Of a stretch of 64,000 bases of DNA, positions 25,909 to 34,343 are shown piece by piece (position 1 is the stretch's first letter; the number at the start of each line of letters is the position of its first letter). The notes under the pieces were generated by a model that did not search any database, was not told the origin of the DNA, and was given only the letters and a program-made list of their open reading frames with translations. This DNA is from Pedobacter psychroterrae (GTDB taxonomy: Bacteria > Bacteroidota > Bacteroidia > Sphingobacteriales > Sphingobacteriaceae): assembly GCF_004331695.1 (NCBI RefSeq), contig NZ_SJSL01000001.1:806001-870000 (forward strand), written 5' to 3'. The position numbers were made by a program, and so were the translations under genes.

Positions 25909-26865
25909 ATGAATCTCATAGAAAAAGATCAGCTGGAAAACAGTATTTATGTAAAAGCAGAGAACAGCCCTTACCTGCAGTTGCTCATGCTCTTAGCCTA
26001 TGCTCTATTGGGTGTGATCGTGTTTACGATCCTTGCCCTTGTGGTTATATACGCGCTTTTTGGTGCCGATGCCCTGAGCAGCATGATGACGATGAGCAGC
26101 GGCGGAACGGCCAACCGCGGAGCCCTTCAGGTGATTTTAATAGCGAGTTCCCTGGGATTTTTTCTTGCCCCTCCCATACTTTTAGCCATTACCGAACAAA
26201 AAAAGCCATCAGTTTTCTATGGTCTTAAACAACCTGATATAAAGCTCTTAGGCATTGTTTTCCTAATTATGCTGGTCTCCATGCCCATCATGGAATGGAC
26301 GGCTGCCCTGAATCAGAAAATGACGCTTCCTGAAGCACTAAAGCCATTGGAGCAGTGGATGAAAGCAAAAGAAGATGAGGCCATGCAGACCACCTTGTTG
26401 CTGCTTAAAATGAACAGCATAAAAGAGCTGCTTTTAAACCTCTTTATGATCGCCCTGCTGCCTGCGGTAGCAGAGGAACTGATGTTCAGGGGCGGTGTGC
26501 AGCGAACCTTCAACCGGATCTTTAATAATCCGCATGTAGCCATCTGGACAGCTGCCTTTATCTTCAGCGCCATTCATTTGCAGTTTTATGGTTTCGTGCC
26601 AAGGCTGCTCCTGGGTGCAGGATTTGGCTATATTTACTATTTCAGCGGCAACCTCTGGTATGCGGTGCTTGGGCATTTCCTCAATAATGCCTATGCCGTA
26701 TGCGCAGCATGGTATATGCAAAAAAACAACATACCTTTGTCGTCAACAGACAGCACCATTAATATTGCCTGGTACGGGTATGTGATCAGTTTTATATTGA
26801 CCATAGCGGTATTTATTTATTTTAAAAACATAACACAGCAGCCTCATGAACGAAGGATGGACTAA
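25909..26865 (+). CDS. CPBP-family intramembrane metalloprotease
   Basis: The 318-residue polytopic membrane protein belongs to the CAAX protease/bacteriocin-processing (CPBP/Abi) family. The catalytic motif EELMFRGGVQRTF (EExxxR, about residues 185-197) sits at a membrane helix, followed by FIFSAIHLQFYGFVPR (FxxxH) and GHFLNNAYAV (HxxxN). About eight membrane helices are apparent. Family members cleave within membranes; the target here is unknown. It overlaps the next gene by 20 nt and so is linked to DUF2007 and cdsA. Confidence 0.93.
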   Translation: MNLIEKDQLENSIYVKAENSPYLQLLMLLAYALLGVIVFTILALVVIYALFGADALSSMMTMSSGGTANRGALQVILIASSLGFFLAPPILLAITEQKKPSVFYGLKQPDIKLLGIVFLIMLVSMPIMEWTAALNQKMTLPEALKPLEQWMKAKEDEAMQTTLLLLKMNSIKELLLNLFMIALLPAVAEELMFRGGVQRTFNRIFNNPHVAIWTAAFIFSAIHLQFYGFVPRLLLGAGFGYIYYFSGNLWYAVLGHFLNNAYAVCAAWYMQKNNIPLSSTDSTINIAWYGYVISFILTIAVFIYFKNITQQPHERRMD

Positions 26866-27055
26866 AATTTTTACAACGGAAGATGCGATTGAAGCAGAGA
26901 TACTGAAACAAGGGCTTATTGAAAGCGATATTATAGCAGTGACAATGAATAAACAGGATTCCCCGCATAAAATGTTTGGGGTAATTACCGTATTGGTGCC
27001 TGATGCAGATGCTGAAAGGGCCGTACAATACCTTTCAGACAATGACATTAAATGA
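26846..27055 (+). CDS. DUF2007-domain small protein
   Basis: A 69-residue protein of the DUF2007 (putative signal-transducing protein) family: WTKIFTTEDAIEAEILKQGLIESDI, then a beta-strand with ITVLVPDADAERAVQYL. The fold resembles an ACT/PII-like ferredoxin module; function unknown. It begins inside the 3' end of the CPBP gene and ends in a 4-nt ATGA overlap with cdsA, so the three are translationally coupled. Confidence 0.9.
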   Translation: MNEGWTKIFTTEDAIEAEILKQGLIESDIIAVTMNKQDSPHKMFGVITVLVPDADAERAVQYLSDNDIK

Positions 27056-27861
27056 AAACCAGGGCGATAACTGCATTCTTTTTTACCATAGTGATGCTGG
27101 GCTCCATATTTTTAGGGGGCTATACATTTACTGGTTTTTACCTGATTTTAAGTATCATCGCACTCTTTGAGTTTTTCAAATTGGTAAAGATCTCAGGGAT
27201 CCGTCCGCATAGAAATATTGCGGTAGTGGTAGCTACACTGATCTTTTTGATGACTGCAGGTTATCATTACCTGCAGTTTGAGACCAAATATATGTTGCTC
27301 ATTGTGCCGCTGCTTTTTTCTGTATTCATCAGCGAGTTGTACAAAAAGAACAAGATTCCTTTTGCTAACATCTCCTATACCTTCGTGGGCTTTGTTTACG
27401 TGACGGTACCCTTTTGCTTTTTCTATTCTTTAGGCTTTCTGGCCGATACTTACGAATACAGTTTTCACCTGCCCCTCGCCTTCCTGCTAATGTTGTGGGC
27501 CAGCGATACAGGGGCTTATCTTTTTGGTGTTAAATTTGGCAAGACGCGGCTGTTTGAACGTCATTCGCCAAAAAAATCATGGGAAGGTTTTTTTGGAGGA
27601 ATGTTTACCAGTGTACTGGCGGCCTATCTGATCTCCATTTATTTCATAGAGATCAGTTTTTCTGTATGGGCAGGAATGGCGGCGCTGATAGTGATTTTTG
27701 GCACATTGGGTGACTTGGTAGAGTCTATGTTGAAGCGAAGCCTGGATGTAAAAGATTCAGGTTCATTCTTGCCCGGCCATGGAGGTATTTTAGACCGGTT
27801 TGACGGCTTACTGATCGCCGCGCCTGTGGTGTATACTTATTTGTACCTGATCATCAACTAG
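27052..27861 (+). CDS. cdsA: Phosphatidate cytidylyltransferase
   Basis: CdsA makes CDP-diacylglycerol from phosphatidic acid and CTP, the branch point for phosphatidylethanolamine and other phospholipids. The 269-residue membrane protein has about seven to eight membrane helices and the C-terminal CDS signature spread over SPKKSWEGFFGG, GDLVESMLKRSLDVKDSG and LPGHGGILDRFDGLL, with the metal-binding Asp residues present. It works upstream of the phosphatidylserine decarboxylase encoded at 49.5 kb. It is the last gene of the CPBP-DUF2007-cdsA unit. Confidence 0.96.
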   Translation: MKTRAITAFFFTIVMLGSIFLGGYTFTGFYLILSIIALFEFFKLVKISGIRPHRNIAVVVATLIFLMTAGYHYLQFETKYMLLIVPLLFSVFISELYKKNKIPFANISYTFVGFVYVTVPFCFFYSLGFLADTYEYSFHLPLAFLLMLWASDTGAYLFGVKFGKTRLFERHSPKKSWEGFFGGMFTSVLAAYLISIYFIEISFSVWAGMAALIVIFGTLGDLVESMLKRSLDVKDSGSFLPGHGGILDRFDGLLIAAPVVYTYLYLIIN

Positions 27862-27939
27862 TTTCTTTCATTTAAATTTATTACTGATTAACATCCGCTT
27901 TGCAGGGGTAAGATATGCCTTTTGTATGGGTTCGCACTA

Positions 27940-28034
27940 AGTCCATTTTGTCCCAATGTTTATCCCATAGTGAGTCCAACTTTTATATGGAAATAGTTGG
28001 ACTAGACTTGGACTAAACTTGGACTCAAGTTGGA
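27940..28034. repeat. Long inverted repeat built from 11-nt-phased motifs (element 2)
   Basis: In the right arm the motif TTGGACT/TTGGATT places GGA at 27999, 28010, 28021 and 28032, exactly 11 nt apart. In the left arm the complementary TCC occurs at 27942, 27951, 27963 and 27975, spacing 9-12 nt, best conserved in AGTCCAAC at 27973-27980. The two arms face each other around an AT-rich centre (27981-27995). This lies in the 232-bp gap between the convergent cdsA and DUF3820 genes; nothing else is recognised in the gap. Architecture matches element 1 at 16101-16193, although the motif differs. Confidence 0.75.
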
Positions 28035-28093
28035 TTCACAATTTTGACAGGACGAATGTAATTCGAAAATATATACGACTAAATGAAAAGGGG

Positions 28094-28303
28094 TTATTTT
28101 CTTAAAGGCTTCAACAAATACTCCAGCCCGTTTAGCTTTATTTCGTACAGTGTGGCAATCATCTCGCCAAGTTTACCCGGAGGGAAGCCTTCCTGATGAA
28201 ACCAAACTAAATAAGATTCTGGTAAATCGCAAAGAATGCGGCCTTTATATTTGCCGAATGGCATTTGCATCGTCACCAGGTCTTTAAGTATTTGCGGGTT
28301 CAT
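28094..28303 (-). CDS. DUF3820-family small protein
   Basis: A 69-residue protein with the family pattern MPFGKYKGRILCDLPESYLVWF and then GFPPGKLGEMIATLYEIKLNGLEYLLKPL. The N-terminal part resembles the quorum-sensing-related YqcI/DUF3820 fold; function is unknown. It follows mfd by 9 nt on the same strand and is probably co-transcribed with it. Complete. Confidence 0.9.
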   Translation of the reverse strand: MNPQILKDLVTMQMPFGKYKGRILCDLPESYLVWFHQEGFPPGKLGEMIATLYEIKLNGLEYLLKPLRK

Positions 28304-28312
28304 CTTTGTTTG

Positions 28313-31300
28313 TTAGTTCACTACCATTTCCAGCATCTCTACCGCCTCGTCAACTGTGTTGAGGTTGTCAAAGGCAATTCTGAGGCTATCTTTAACCTCC
28401 TTAAGGTTGCATAAGCGGGGGTGTATTTGTGCAAAGTGCAATATTTTATTGAACATCACCGAATCAAAGAAAGCTGATTGCTTGTCTGTGATAAAATAAC
28501 CCCTTAGTGTGCCTTTTTTGAAGGTGATTTTTTCAAAAGCCAGCTTTTTGGCCACCCATTGCAGGCGCAGCACATTGAGCATGGTCTTTACAGGTTTTGG
28601 AACAGGGCCAAAGCGGTCTGTTAAAGCATGCTCAAAAACCTGCAACTGGGTCTCGTTCTCTATCTTTGAAAGTTCGGTATAGAGGTTATACCGCTCTGTA
28701 ATGTTGGTTACGTAATCATCCGGGATGTACAATTCCAGATCTGTGTCTATCTGCGTGAAGGAGACGAAAGGACGCAGGGGTTCGTCTTTAAACAGGTCTT
28801 TAAACTCATCTGATTTCAATTCCTGTATGGCTTCATCCAGTATTTTGTGATACATCTCAAAACCTATTTCAGCGATAAAGCCACTTTGCTCTGCGCCTAA
28901 GAGGTTTCCGCTGCCGCGGATGTCCAAATCCCTCATGGCTATGTTAAAGCCACTTCCCAGGTCTGAAAACTCTTCTATGGCACTAAGGCGTTTGCGTGCT
29001 TCGGAGGTAAGGGTGGATAATGGCGGGCTCAGCAGGTAACAAAAAGCTTTTTTATTAGATCGGCCTACCCTGCCGCGCATCTGGTGCAGGTCGCTCAGGC
29101 CAAACATATGGGCATGGTTGATGATGATGGTATTGGCATTGGGGATGTCCAGTCCTGCCTCAATGATGGTAGTGGCTACCAGGACATCTTTTTCTCCGTT
29201 GATGAAGTCAAGCATGACATCTTCCAGCTGATCGCCGTCCAGTTGGCCGTGGGCGATGCCTATGCGCGCCTTTGGCACCAGTGTCTGGATCAGTCCGCCC
29301 AATTGCGGAAGGTCATTCACACGGTTGTGGATAAAGAATACCTGACCACCACGATCCAGCTCAAACTGTATAGATTCCTGGATCAGTTTATCATTAAAAA
29401 CGTGGAGTTCGGTATTTACTGCCTGCCTGTTTGGCGGCGGGGTACTCATGATGGACAAATCCCTGGCGCCCATTAGTGAGAAATGCAGGGTACGCGGGAT
29501 CGGTGTAGCGGTAAGGGTGAGCGTATCTACGTTTACCCTCAATGCACGGAGCTTTTCTTTGGATGTCACCCCAAATTTCTGCTCCTCATCTATGATCATG
29601 ATGCCCAGGTCTTTGAACTTTACGTCTTTGCTGAGCAGCCTGTGCGTGCCGATGATGATGTCGACTTTTCCATCAGCTACGGCAGCCAGTGTGTCTTTGA
29701 TCTGCTTATTGGTCTTGAAGCGGTTGATGTAGTCCACCGTACAAGGGAATTCTTTCAGTCGGCCTGAGAACGTTTTAAAATGCTGTAATGCCAGAATAGT
29801 GGTTGGCACCAGAATGGCCGCCTGTTTGCCGTTCGCCACCGCTTTGAAGGCTGCCCTGATGGCAATTTCTGTTTTGCCGAAGCCTACATCGCCGCATACG
29901 AGCCTGTCCATGGGATGTGGCGCTTCCATGTCTCTTTTAACGTCGTTGGTGGCTTTTTCCTGGTCGGGGGTATCCTCATAGATGAAAGAGGCTTCCAGTT
30001 CCGTCTCCAGGTACCCGTCGGGGTCAAAGGCGGTGCCTACCTGCGATTTTCTCAGTGCGTAAAGCTTGATGAGGTCGCGGGCGATGTCTTTAACTTTTTT
30101 TTTTGTAGTTTTCTTGAGCTTATCCCATGCCTCAGTACCCAGTTTGTTCATCCTGGGGGCTGTGCCATCCTTGCCGCTGTATTTGGCAATGCGGTTAAGG
30201 GAGTTGATGTTCACATAGAGCAGGTCATTATCGGCATAGACCAGCCTGATCATTTCCTGTGTTTTACCGTTTACTTCTACCTTTTCCAGTCCGGCATATT
30301 TGCCTATTCCGTGGTCTATATGGGTCACAAAATCGCCTGGTTTGAGGTCTCTCAGCTCCTTTAAGGTAATGGCCTGACTGCGCTGGTAGCCTCTTTTGAG
30401 TTTGTATTTATAGAACCGGTCGAAAATCTGGTGATCGGTGTAAAACGCCATTTGCAACGTTGGATCCAGAAAACCCTCCCTCAAAGGAATGTTTACCGGG
30501 GTAAACCTGGCGGTTTTGTCTATGTCGTCGAGAATGGCGTACAGACGCTCCGTTTGCTTGGTAGAGGAGCTGAAAATAAAATTATGTATGCCTGCTTTTT
30601 CGTTTTCCTTGAGGTTGTGGATCAGCAGGTTGAAGTCTTTATTGAAAGAAGGCTGCGGTTTGGTGTCAAACTGAAATACCTGTTCAGTCTTGTAAAAGAA
30701 CTGTTTGCCAAATTCTACGATCACAAAGTCCTGCAGCATATCGGCCATCATCTTCTCGTCGGTAAAGGCAAATTTTGGATCTATCCAGTCCTGGTTTTCC
30801 TGTTTTTCCTTTGCCGGCAGGGCTTTCCAGAGTTCTGAAGCTTTTCTATAGCCGGTCTTTACAATGTCGAGGGTAAATTCAACGTCTTTAAACCAGAGCT
30901 GGGTGTCCTTTTCGATGTAATCGAGGAGACTGATGTTGTTTTCTGTAAGGTATTTGGACTGTACATTGGGGATGACGGTAAGCGCTTTTACATCCTCTAC
31001 AGAAAGCTGGCTTTCTATTTCGAAGGTGCGGATGCGCTCTACATCGTCGCCAAAAAACTCGATGCGGTAAGGCAGGTCGTGGGAGAACGAAAATATGTCT
31101 ACGATGCCGCCGCGAATGGAAAACTGCCCCGGTTCGTATACGAAATCTGTCCGTGTGAAGTCATAGTCGATCAGGAATTCGTTGATGAACTCTATGCCCA
31201 GTTTTGCGCCTATGCTGATCTCGAGCGTATTCTTCTCGAGCATGCTGCGGTTGATCACTTTCTCGGCGAGGGCTTCGGGATAGGAAACCACTATCTGGCC

Positions 31301-31654
31301 GTATTCCGACTGGTGGTTGAGCTCATTGAGCACCTCCGCCCTGGCCAGTACATTGGCGGTGTCTACCTGCGTGAATTCAAATGCTTTGCGAAAGGAAGAA
31401 GGAAAGAGCAGCACCTCTTTGTCGAGGATACTTTCCAGATCGGCCAGAAAATAAGCTGCCTCTTCCCGGTCGGGCAGGACAAAAAGTATCGGCTTGTGCA
31501 GTAAAAAATAGGAAGCCACGGCGATTGTTGCATCGGCAGAGCCAACTAAACCTTTTAGTTGAAGTTTGTTACCTTTGCCCGCATTGAGGGCCTTTGCCAA
31601 CGCTACAATTCGCTCATCTGTTTTGTATCTGTTAATCAGGTCGCGGATATTCAC
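28313..31654 (-). CDS. mfd: Transcription-repair coupling factor
   Basis: Mfd removes RNA polymerase stalled at DNA damage and recruits UvrA. The 1113-residue protein has the UvrB-like N-terminal region (about 1-340, including YEPGQFSIRGGIVDIFSF), the RNA polymerase interaction domain (about 420-500, LKPGDFVTHIDHGIGKYAGL), and a superfamily 2 translocase: Walker A GDVGFGKTE, Walker B MIIDEEQKFGV, TATPIPRTL, and the TRG segment ending QMRGRVGRS. The C-terminal D7 domain covers about 960-1113. Length is typical. It is followed by DUF3820 in the same transcript. Confidence 0.97.
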   Translation of the reverse strand: MNIRDLINRYKTDERIVALAKALNAGKGNKLQLKGLVGSADATIAVASYFLLHKPILFVLPDREEAAYFLADLESILDKEVLLFPSSFRKAFEFTQVDTANVLARAEVLNELNHQSEYGQIVVSYPEALAEKVINRSMLEKNTLEISIGAKLGIEFINEFLIDYDFTRTDFVYEPGQFSIRGGIVDIFSFSHDLPYRIEFFGDDVERIRTFEIESQLSVEDVKALTVIPNVQSKYLTENNISLLDYIEKDTQLWFKDVEFTLDIVKTGYRKASELWKALPAKEKQENQDWIDPKFAFTDEKMMADMLQDFVIVEFGKQFFYKTEQVFQFDTKPQPSFNKDFNLLIHNLKENEKAGIHNFIFSSSTKQTERLYAILDDIDKTARFTPVNIPLREGFLDPTLQMAFYTDHQIFDRFYKYKLKRGYQRSQAITLKELRDLKPGDFVTHIDHGIGKYAGLEKVEVNGKTQEMIRLVYADNDLLYVNINSLNRIAKYSGKDGTAPRMNKLGTEAWDKLKKTTKKKVKDIARDLIKLYALRKSQVGTAFDPDGYLETELEASFIYEDTPDQEKATNDVKRDMEAPHPMDRLVCGDVGFGKTEIAIRAAFKAVANGKQAAILVPTTILALQHFKTFSGRLKEFPCTVDYINRFKTNKQIKDTLAAVADGKVDIIIGTHRLLSKDVKFKDLGIMIIDEEQKFGVTSKEKLRALRVNVDTLTLTATPIPRTLHFSLMGARDLSIMSTPPPNRQAVNTELHVFNDKLIQESIQFELDRGGQVFFIHNRVNDLPQLGGLIQTLVPKARIGIAHGQLDGDQLEDVMLDFINGEKDVLVATTIIEAGLDIPNANTIIINHAHMFGLSDLHQMRGRVGRSNKKAFCYLLSPPLSTLTSEARKRLSAIEEFSDLGSGFNIAMRDLDIRGSGNLLGAEQSGFIAEIGFEMYHKILDEAIQELKSDEFKDLFKDEPLRPFVSFTQIDTDLELYIPDDYVTNITERYNLYTELSKIENETQLQVFEHALTDRFGPVPKPVKTMLNVLRLQWVAKKLAFEKITFKKGTLRGYFITDKQSAFFDSVMFNKILHFAQIHPRLCNLKEVKDSLRIAFDNLNTVDEAVEMLEMVVN

Positions 31655-31732
31655 ACAGCAAATGTAAGATTTATGATTAGCTTTAGGTGTAACAAAATAT
31701 CTATTAATACATCTAAAAAATATAAAAACAAC

Positions 31733-32056
31733 ATGAAAACGCTAAGCCACATACCTTTAGAACTTTGTTTTTGGGTGCTGGCTTTGGTAATGCTGGCAAC
31801 GGCAACACCTGTTGAGCCTGGCCATGTGCATCATTTTACCTTGTGTCCGCTGGCCAATATGGGGGTTGACTGGTGCCCAGGATGCGGGATAGGGCGGTCG
31901 ATCACACAGTTGTTTCATGGGAATGTGGGCGCAAGTGTAGGGCATCACTGGTTTGGGATACCTGCATTGGGGATCATTGTGTGGAGGATTGTTGAGTTGA
32001 TAAGATTGAGGATAGACAATAAAATATTTAAATTAAAGAGAAAGAGATATGTTTGA
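31733..32056 (+). CDS. DUF2752-domain membrane protein
   Basis: From ATG 31733 the 107-residue protein has a membrane helix (about 9-25), the DUF2752 motif FTLCPLANMGVDWCPGCGIGRSI with the CPGCG core (about residues 45-49), and a second helix (about 70-90). Function is unknown. Upstream in-frame codons from 31559 overlap the mfd coding region and are not part of the gene. Its last 8 nt overlap the TM2-domain gene, so the two are coupled, a pairing common in Bacteroidota. Confidence 0.88.
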   Translation: MKTLSHIPLELCFWVLALVMLATATPVEPGHVHHFTLCPLANMGVDWCPGCGIGRSITQLFHGNVGASVGHHWFGIPALGIIVWRIVELIRLRIDNKIFKLKRKRYV

Positions 32057-32408
32057 TTCACCGTTTATGACATTGCCGGGTATCACACCCCAGGAATATT
32101 CGTACTTGCAGAGCGCAACTACCGGATTTAGTGAGCAGCAGCTGAGGGGTTTTTTGATGATTTATGGCAGCAAGAGAAGAAATCCGGATGATATGGTATT
32201 GTACTGTATATTAGGGTTTTTCGTTCCGGGATTGCCAAGGTTTTTGGTGAACCAGATTGGAATGGGTGTGTTGTATTTCTTCACCATCGGACTGTGTTTT
32301 ATCGGGACGATCATCGATTTGGTGAACCACAAGACCCTGGCTTTTGAGTACAACCAGCGTATGGTTTTTGAAAGTCTGCAAATGGTAAAAATGGGAGGCG
32401 TTCAGTAA
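32049..32408 (+). CDS. TM2-domain membrane protein
   Basis: A 119-residue protein. After a soluble N-terminus (about 1-45) comes the TM2 domain: RRNPDDMVLYCILGFFVPGLPRFLVNQIG with a first membrane helix, a short turn containing the conserved Arg-Phe, and a second helix GVLYFFTIGLCFIGTIIDLV. TM2 proteins have two helices joined by a short polar loop; their molecular role in bacteria is unknown. It starts inside the 3' end of the DUF2752 gene. Confidence 0.9.
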   Translation: MFDSPFMTLPGITPQEYSYLQSATTGFSEQQLRGFLMIYGSKRRNPDDMVLYCILGFFVPGLPRFLVNQIGMGVLYFFTIGLCFIGTIIDLVNHKTLAFEYNQRMVFESLQMVKMGGVQ

Positions 32409-32432
32409 ACGTAAATTGTGTAAATTTACGGA

Positions 32433-33530
32433 ATGAAGCTGTCTGTTTTAATAAAGCATCTGGAAGCGTTCGCGCCACTGAATTACCAGGAAGATTATGA
32501 TAATTCAGGGCTCTTGATTGGTGACCCTGAGCAGGAGGTGCATGCCGCGCTTGTGGCGTTGGACTGCATTGAAAAAGTAGTGGATGAGGCCATCGCGCTT
32601 GGCTGCAACCTGATCATTACCCATCACCCCATCGTTTTTAAGGGCCTTAAGAAGATCACGGGCAAGAACTATGTGGAAAGGGTAGTGCTGAAGGCCATCA
32701 GGCACAACATTGCGCTGTATGCCATTCATACCAACCTGGACCATGTAAAGCATGGGGTAAGCGGGGTGATCGCGGAGCGGCTTGGCTTGAAGAACGCAAA
32801 GATCCTGAGCCCGAAGAGGTCGCTGTTAAAAAAACTGGTGACATTTTGTCCGGTTGACGCTGCGCCCGAAGTACGGGCAGCACTGTTCGCGGCCGGTGCA
32901 GGGCATATAGGAGATTATAGTGAATGCAGTTTTAATGCAACAGGGACCGGGACGTTTAAGGCAGGGCTGGGAACTGATCCTTATGTGGGAGAAATAGGAC
33001 TGCAGCATGAGGAGCCGGAGGAGCGGATAGAAACGGTGTTTCTGGCGCAGAATGAGCGTAAAATATTGATTGCCTTGTTTGAGCACCACCCTTATGAAGA
33101 GGTGGCATATGATATTTATCCGCTGGAAAATAAACTGGATACGGCGGGAGCGGGTATGATCGGCTGGCTGCCGGAAGAAATGGAAGGCCGTGCTTTTCTG
33201 TCTTTTGTGAAAGAGCGGATGGATGCGGTGGTGATCAGACATACTGATATACTGCCTAAACGGATCAGGAAAGTAGCCGTTTGCGGAGGCTCGGGCAGCT
33301 TTCTATTGCAAGAAGCAATTGCAGCCGGAGCAGACGCGTTAGTGACTGCCGATTTTAAATACCACGAGTTTTTTGACGCAGATGGGAAAATAATGATTGC
33401 AGATATCGGACATTTTGAAAGTGAACAATTTACATCTGATTTGTTGATAGATATTATTCAAGAAAAATTTCCTAACTTTGCAATCCGTTTAACGGAGCAT
33501 AACACAAACCCAATAAATTATTTCATTTAA
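32433..33530 (+). CDS. Nif3-like dinuclear metal-centre protein
   Basis: A 365-residue Nif3/YbgI-YqfO family protein. Metal ligands are in ITHHPIVFKGLK (HH), AIHTNLDHVKHGV and the C-terminal DIGHFESEQFT. Residues about 130-235 form the inserted domain found in YqfO-type members, which makes the protein longer than YbgI (about 250 residues). The protein forms hexameric toroids; its activity remains uncertain, although some members have been annotated as GTP cyclohydrolase type 2 homologues. Its stop overlaps the next start as TAATG. Confidence 0.93.
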   Translation: MKLSVLIKHLEAFAPLNYQEDYDNSGLLIGDPEQEVHAALVALDCIEKVVDEAIALGCNLIITHHPIVFKGLKKITGKNYVERVVLKAIRHNIALYAIHTNLDHVKHGVSGVIAERLGLKNAKILSPKRSLLKKLVTFCPVDAAPEVRAALFAAGAGHIGDYSECSFNATGTGTFKAGLGTDPYVGEIGLQHEEPEERIETVFLAQNERKILIALFEHHPYEEVAYDIYPLENKLDTAGAGMIGWLPEEMEGRAFLSFVKERMDAVVIRHTDILPKRIRKVAVCGGSGSFLLQEAIAAGADALVTADFKYHEFFDADGKIMIADIGHFESEQFTSDLLIDIIQEKFPNFAIRLTEHNTNPINYFI

Positions 33531-34273
33531 TGGAACAAACTGTAGAGCAAAAGCTTAAAGCTTTATACGAATTACAAACCCTGCATACTAAGATCGATAA
33601 AATACGTCAGATACGCGGTGAACTGCCAATGGAAGTTGCCGATCTGGAAGATGAGGTAGCGGGGCTGGAGACACGTATACAAAAATTCAAAGGCGAATTG
33701 GATGATACTGAAGATGCCATTGTAACACGTAAGAATATGATCAAGGATGCTCAAAACCTGATCAAAAAATACGAGACTCAGCTAAAAGATGTTAAAAATA
33801 ATCGTGAATATGATGCTTTAACTAAAGAAGTTGAGATCCAAACCTTAGATATTCAGGTTTCTGAGAAAAAAATAAGAGAGTTTGGTTTTGATATTTCAGC
33901 TAAAACTGAAGTTTACGAAAAAGCACTGGCTGATCTGGAATCAAGAAGAAAAGATCTTGATATAAAGAATGGCGAGTTGCAAACCATTACTGCTGAAACT
34001 GAAAAAGAAGAGCAGTCATTGACTAAAAAATCTGAGAAGGCTGAAACGCAAATTGAAGACAGGCTGTTGATCGCTTACAAGAGATTGAGGGGAAATGCCA
34101 ATAATGGTCTTGCTGTAGTTACGATCGACCGTGATTCATGTTCAGGTTGTTTCAACCAGATTCCGCCACAGCGCCAATTGGATATCCGTCAGCGTAAAAA
34201 AATCATTGTTTGCGAGCATTGCGGAAGAATCCTTGTGGATGAGGCCCTGACGCTGGAAATAGCAACAGTATAA
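33530..34273 (+). CDS. Zinc-ribbon coiled-coil protein (C4-type)
   Basis: The 247-residue protein is a long antiparallel coiled coil (about 1-190, heptads rich in Glu/Lys) ending in a C4 zinc ribbon: CSGCFNQIPP and CEHCGRILVDE. This architecture is found in bacterial proteins often encoded next to Nif3 and thought to act in nucleic-acid or protein transactions; no function is firmly assigned. It overlaps the Nif3 gene by 1 nt and is followed by a strong terminator, so the pair forms one operon. Confidence 0.92.
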   Translation: MEQTVEQKLKALYELQTLHTKIDKIRQIRGELPMEVADLEDEVAGLETRIQKFKGELDDTEDAIVTRKNMIKDAQNLIKKYETQLKDVKNNREYDALTKEVEIQTLDIQVSEKKIREFGFDISAKTEVYEKALADLESRRKDLDIKNGELQTITAETEKEEQSLTKKSEKAETQIEDRLLIAYKRLRGNANNGLAVVTIDRDSCSGCFNQIPPQRQLDIRQRKKIIVCEHCGRILVDEALTLEIATV

Positions 34274-34299
34274 AAACGCATATTTTAAAATAGCATAGA

Positions 34300-34328
34300 A
34301 AGGTCAGAATAGCTTCTGGCCTTTTTTT
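34300..34328 (+). terminator. Intrinsic terminator after the Nif3 / zinc-ribbon operon
   Basis: AAGGTCAGAA (34300-34309) pairs with TTCTGGCCTT (34314-34323) with one wobble around TAGC, followed by a T-run to 34328. Confidence 0.88.
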
Positions 34329-34343
34329 GTAAAGAAATCTGAG

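Noticed and set aside
31559..31732. Upstream extension of the DUF2752 gene
   Set aside because: It overlaps the mfd 5' end, and the hydrophobic helix begins properly at ATG 31733.
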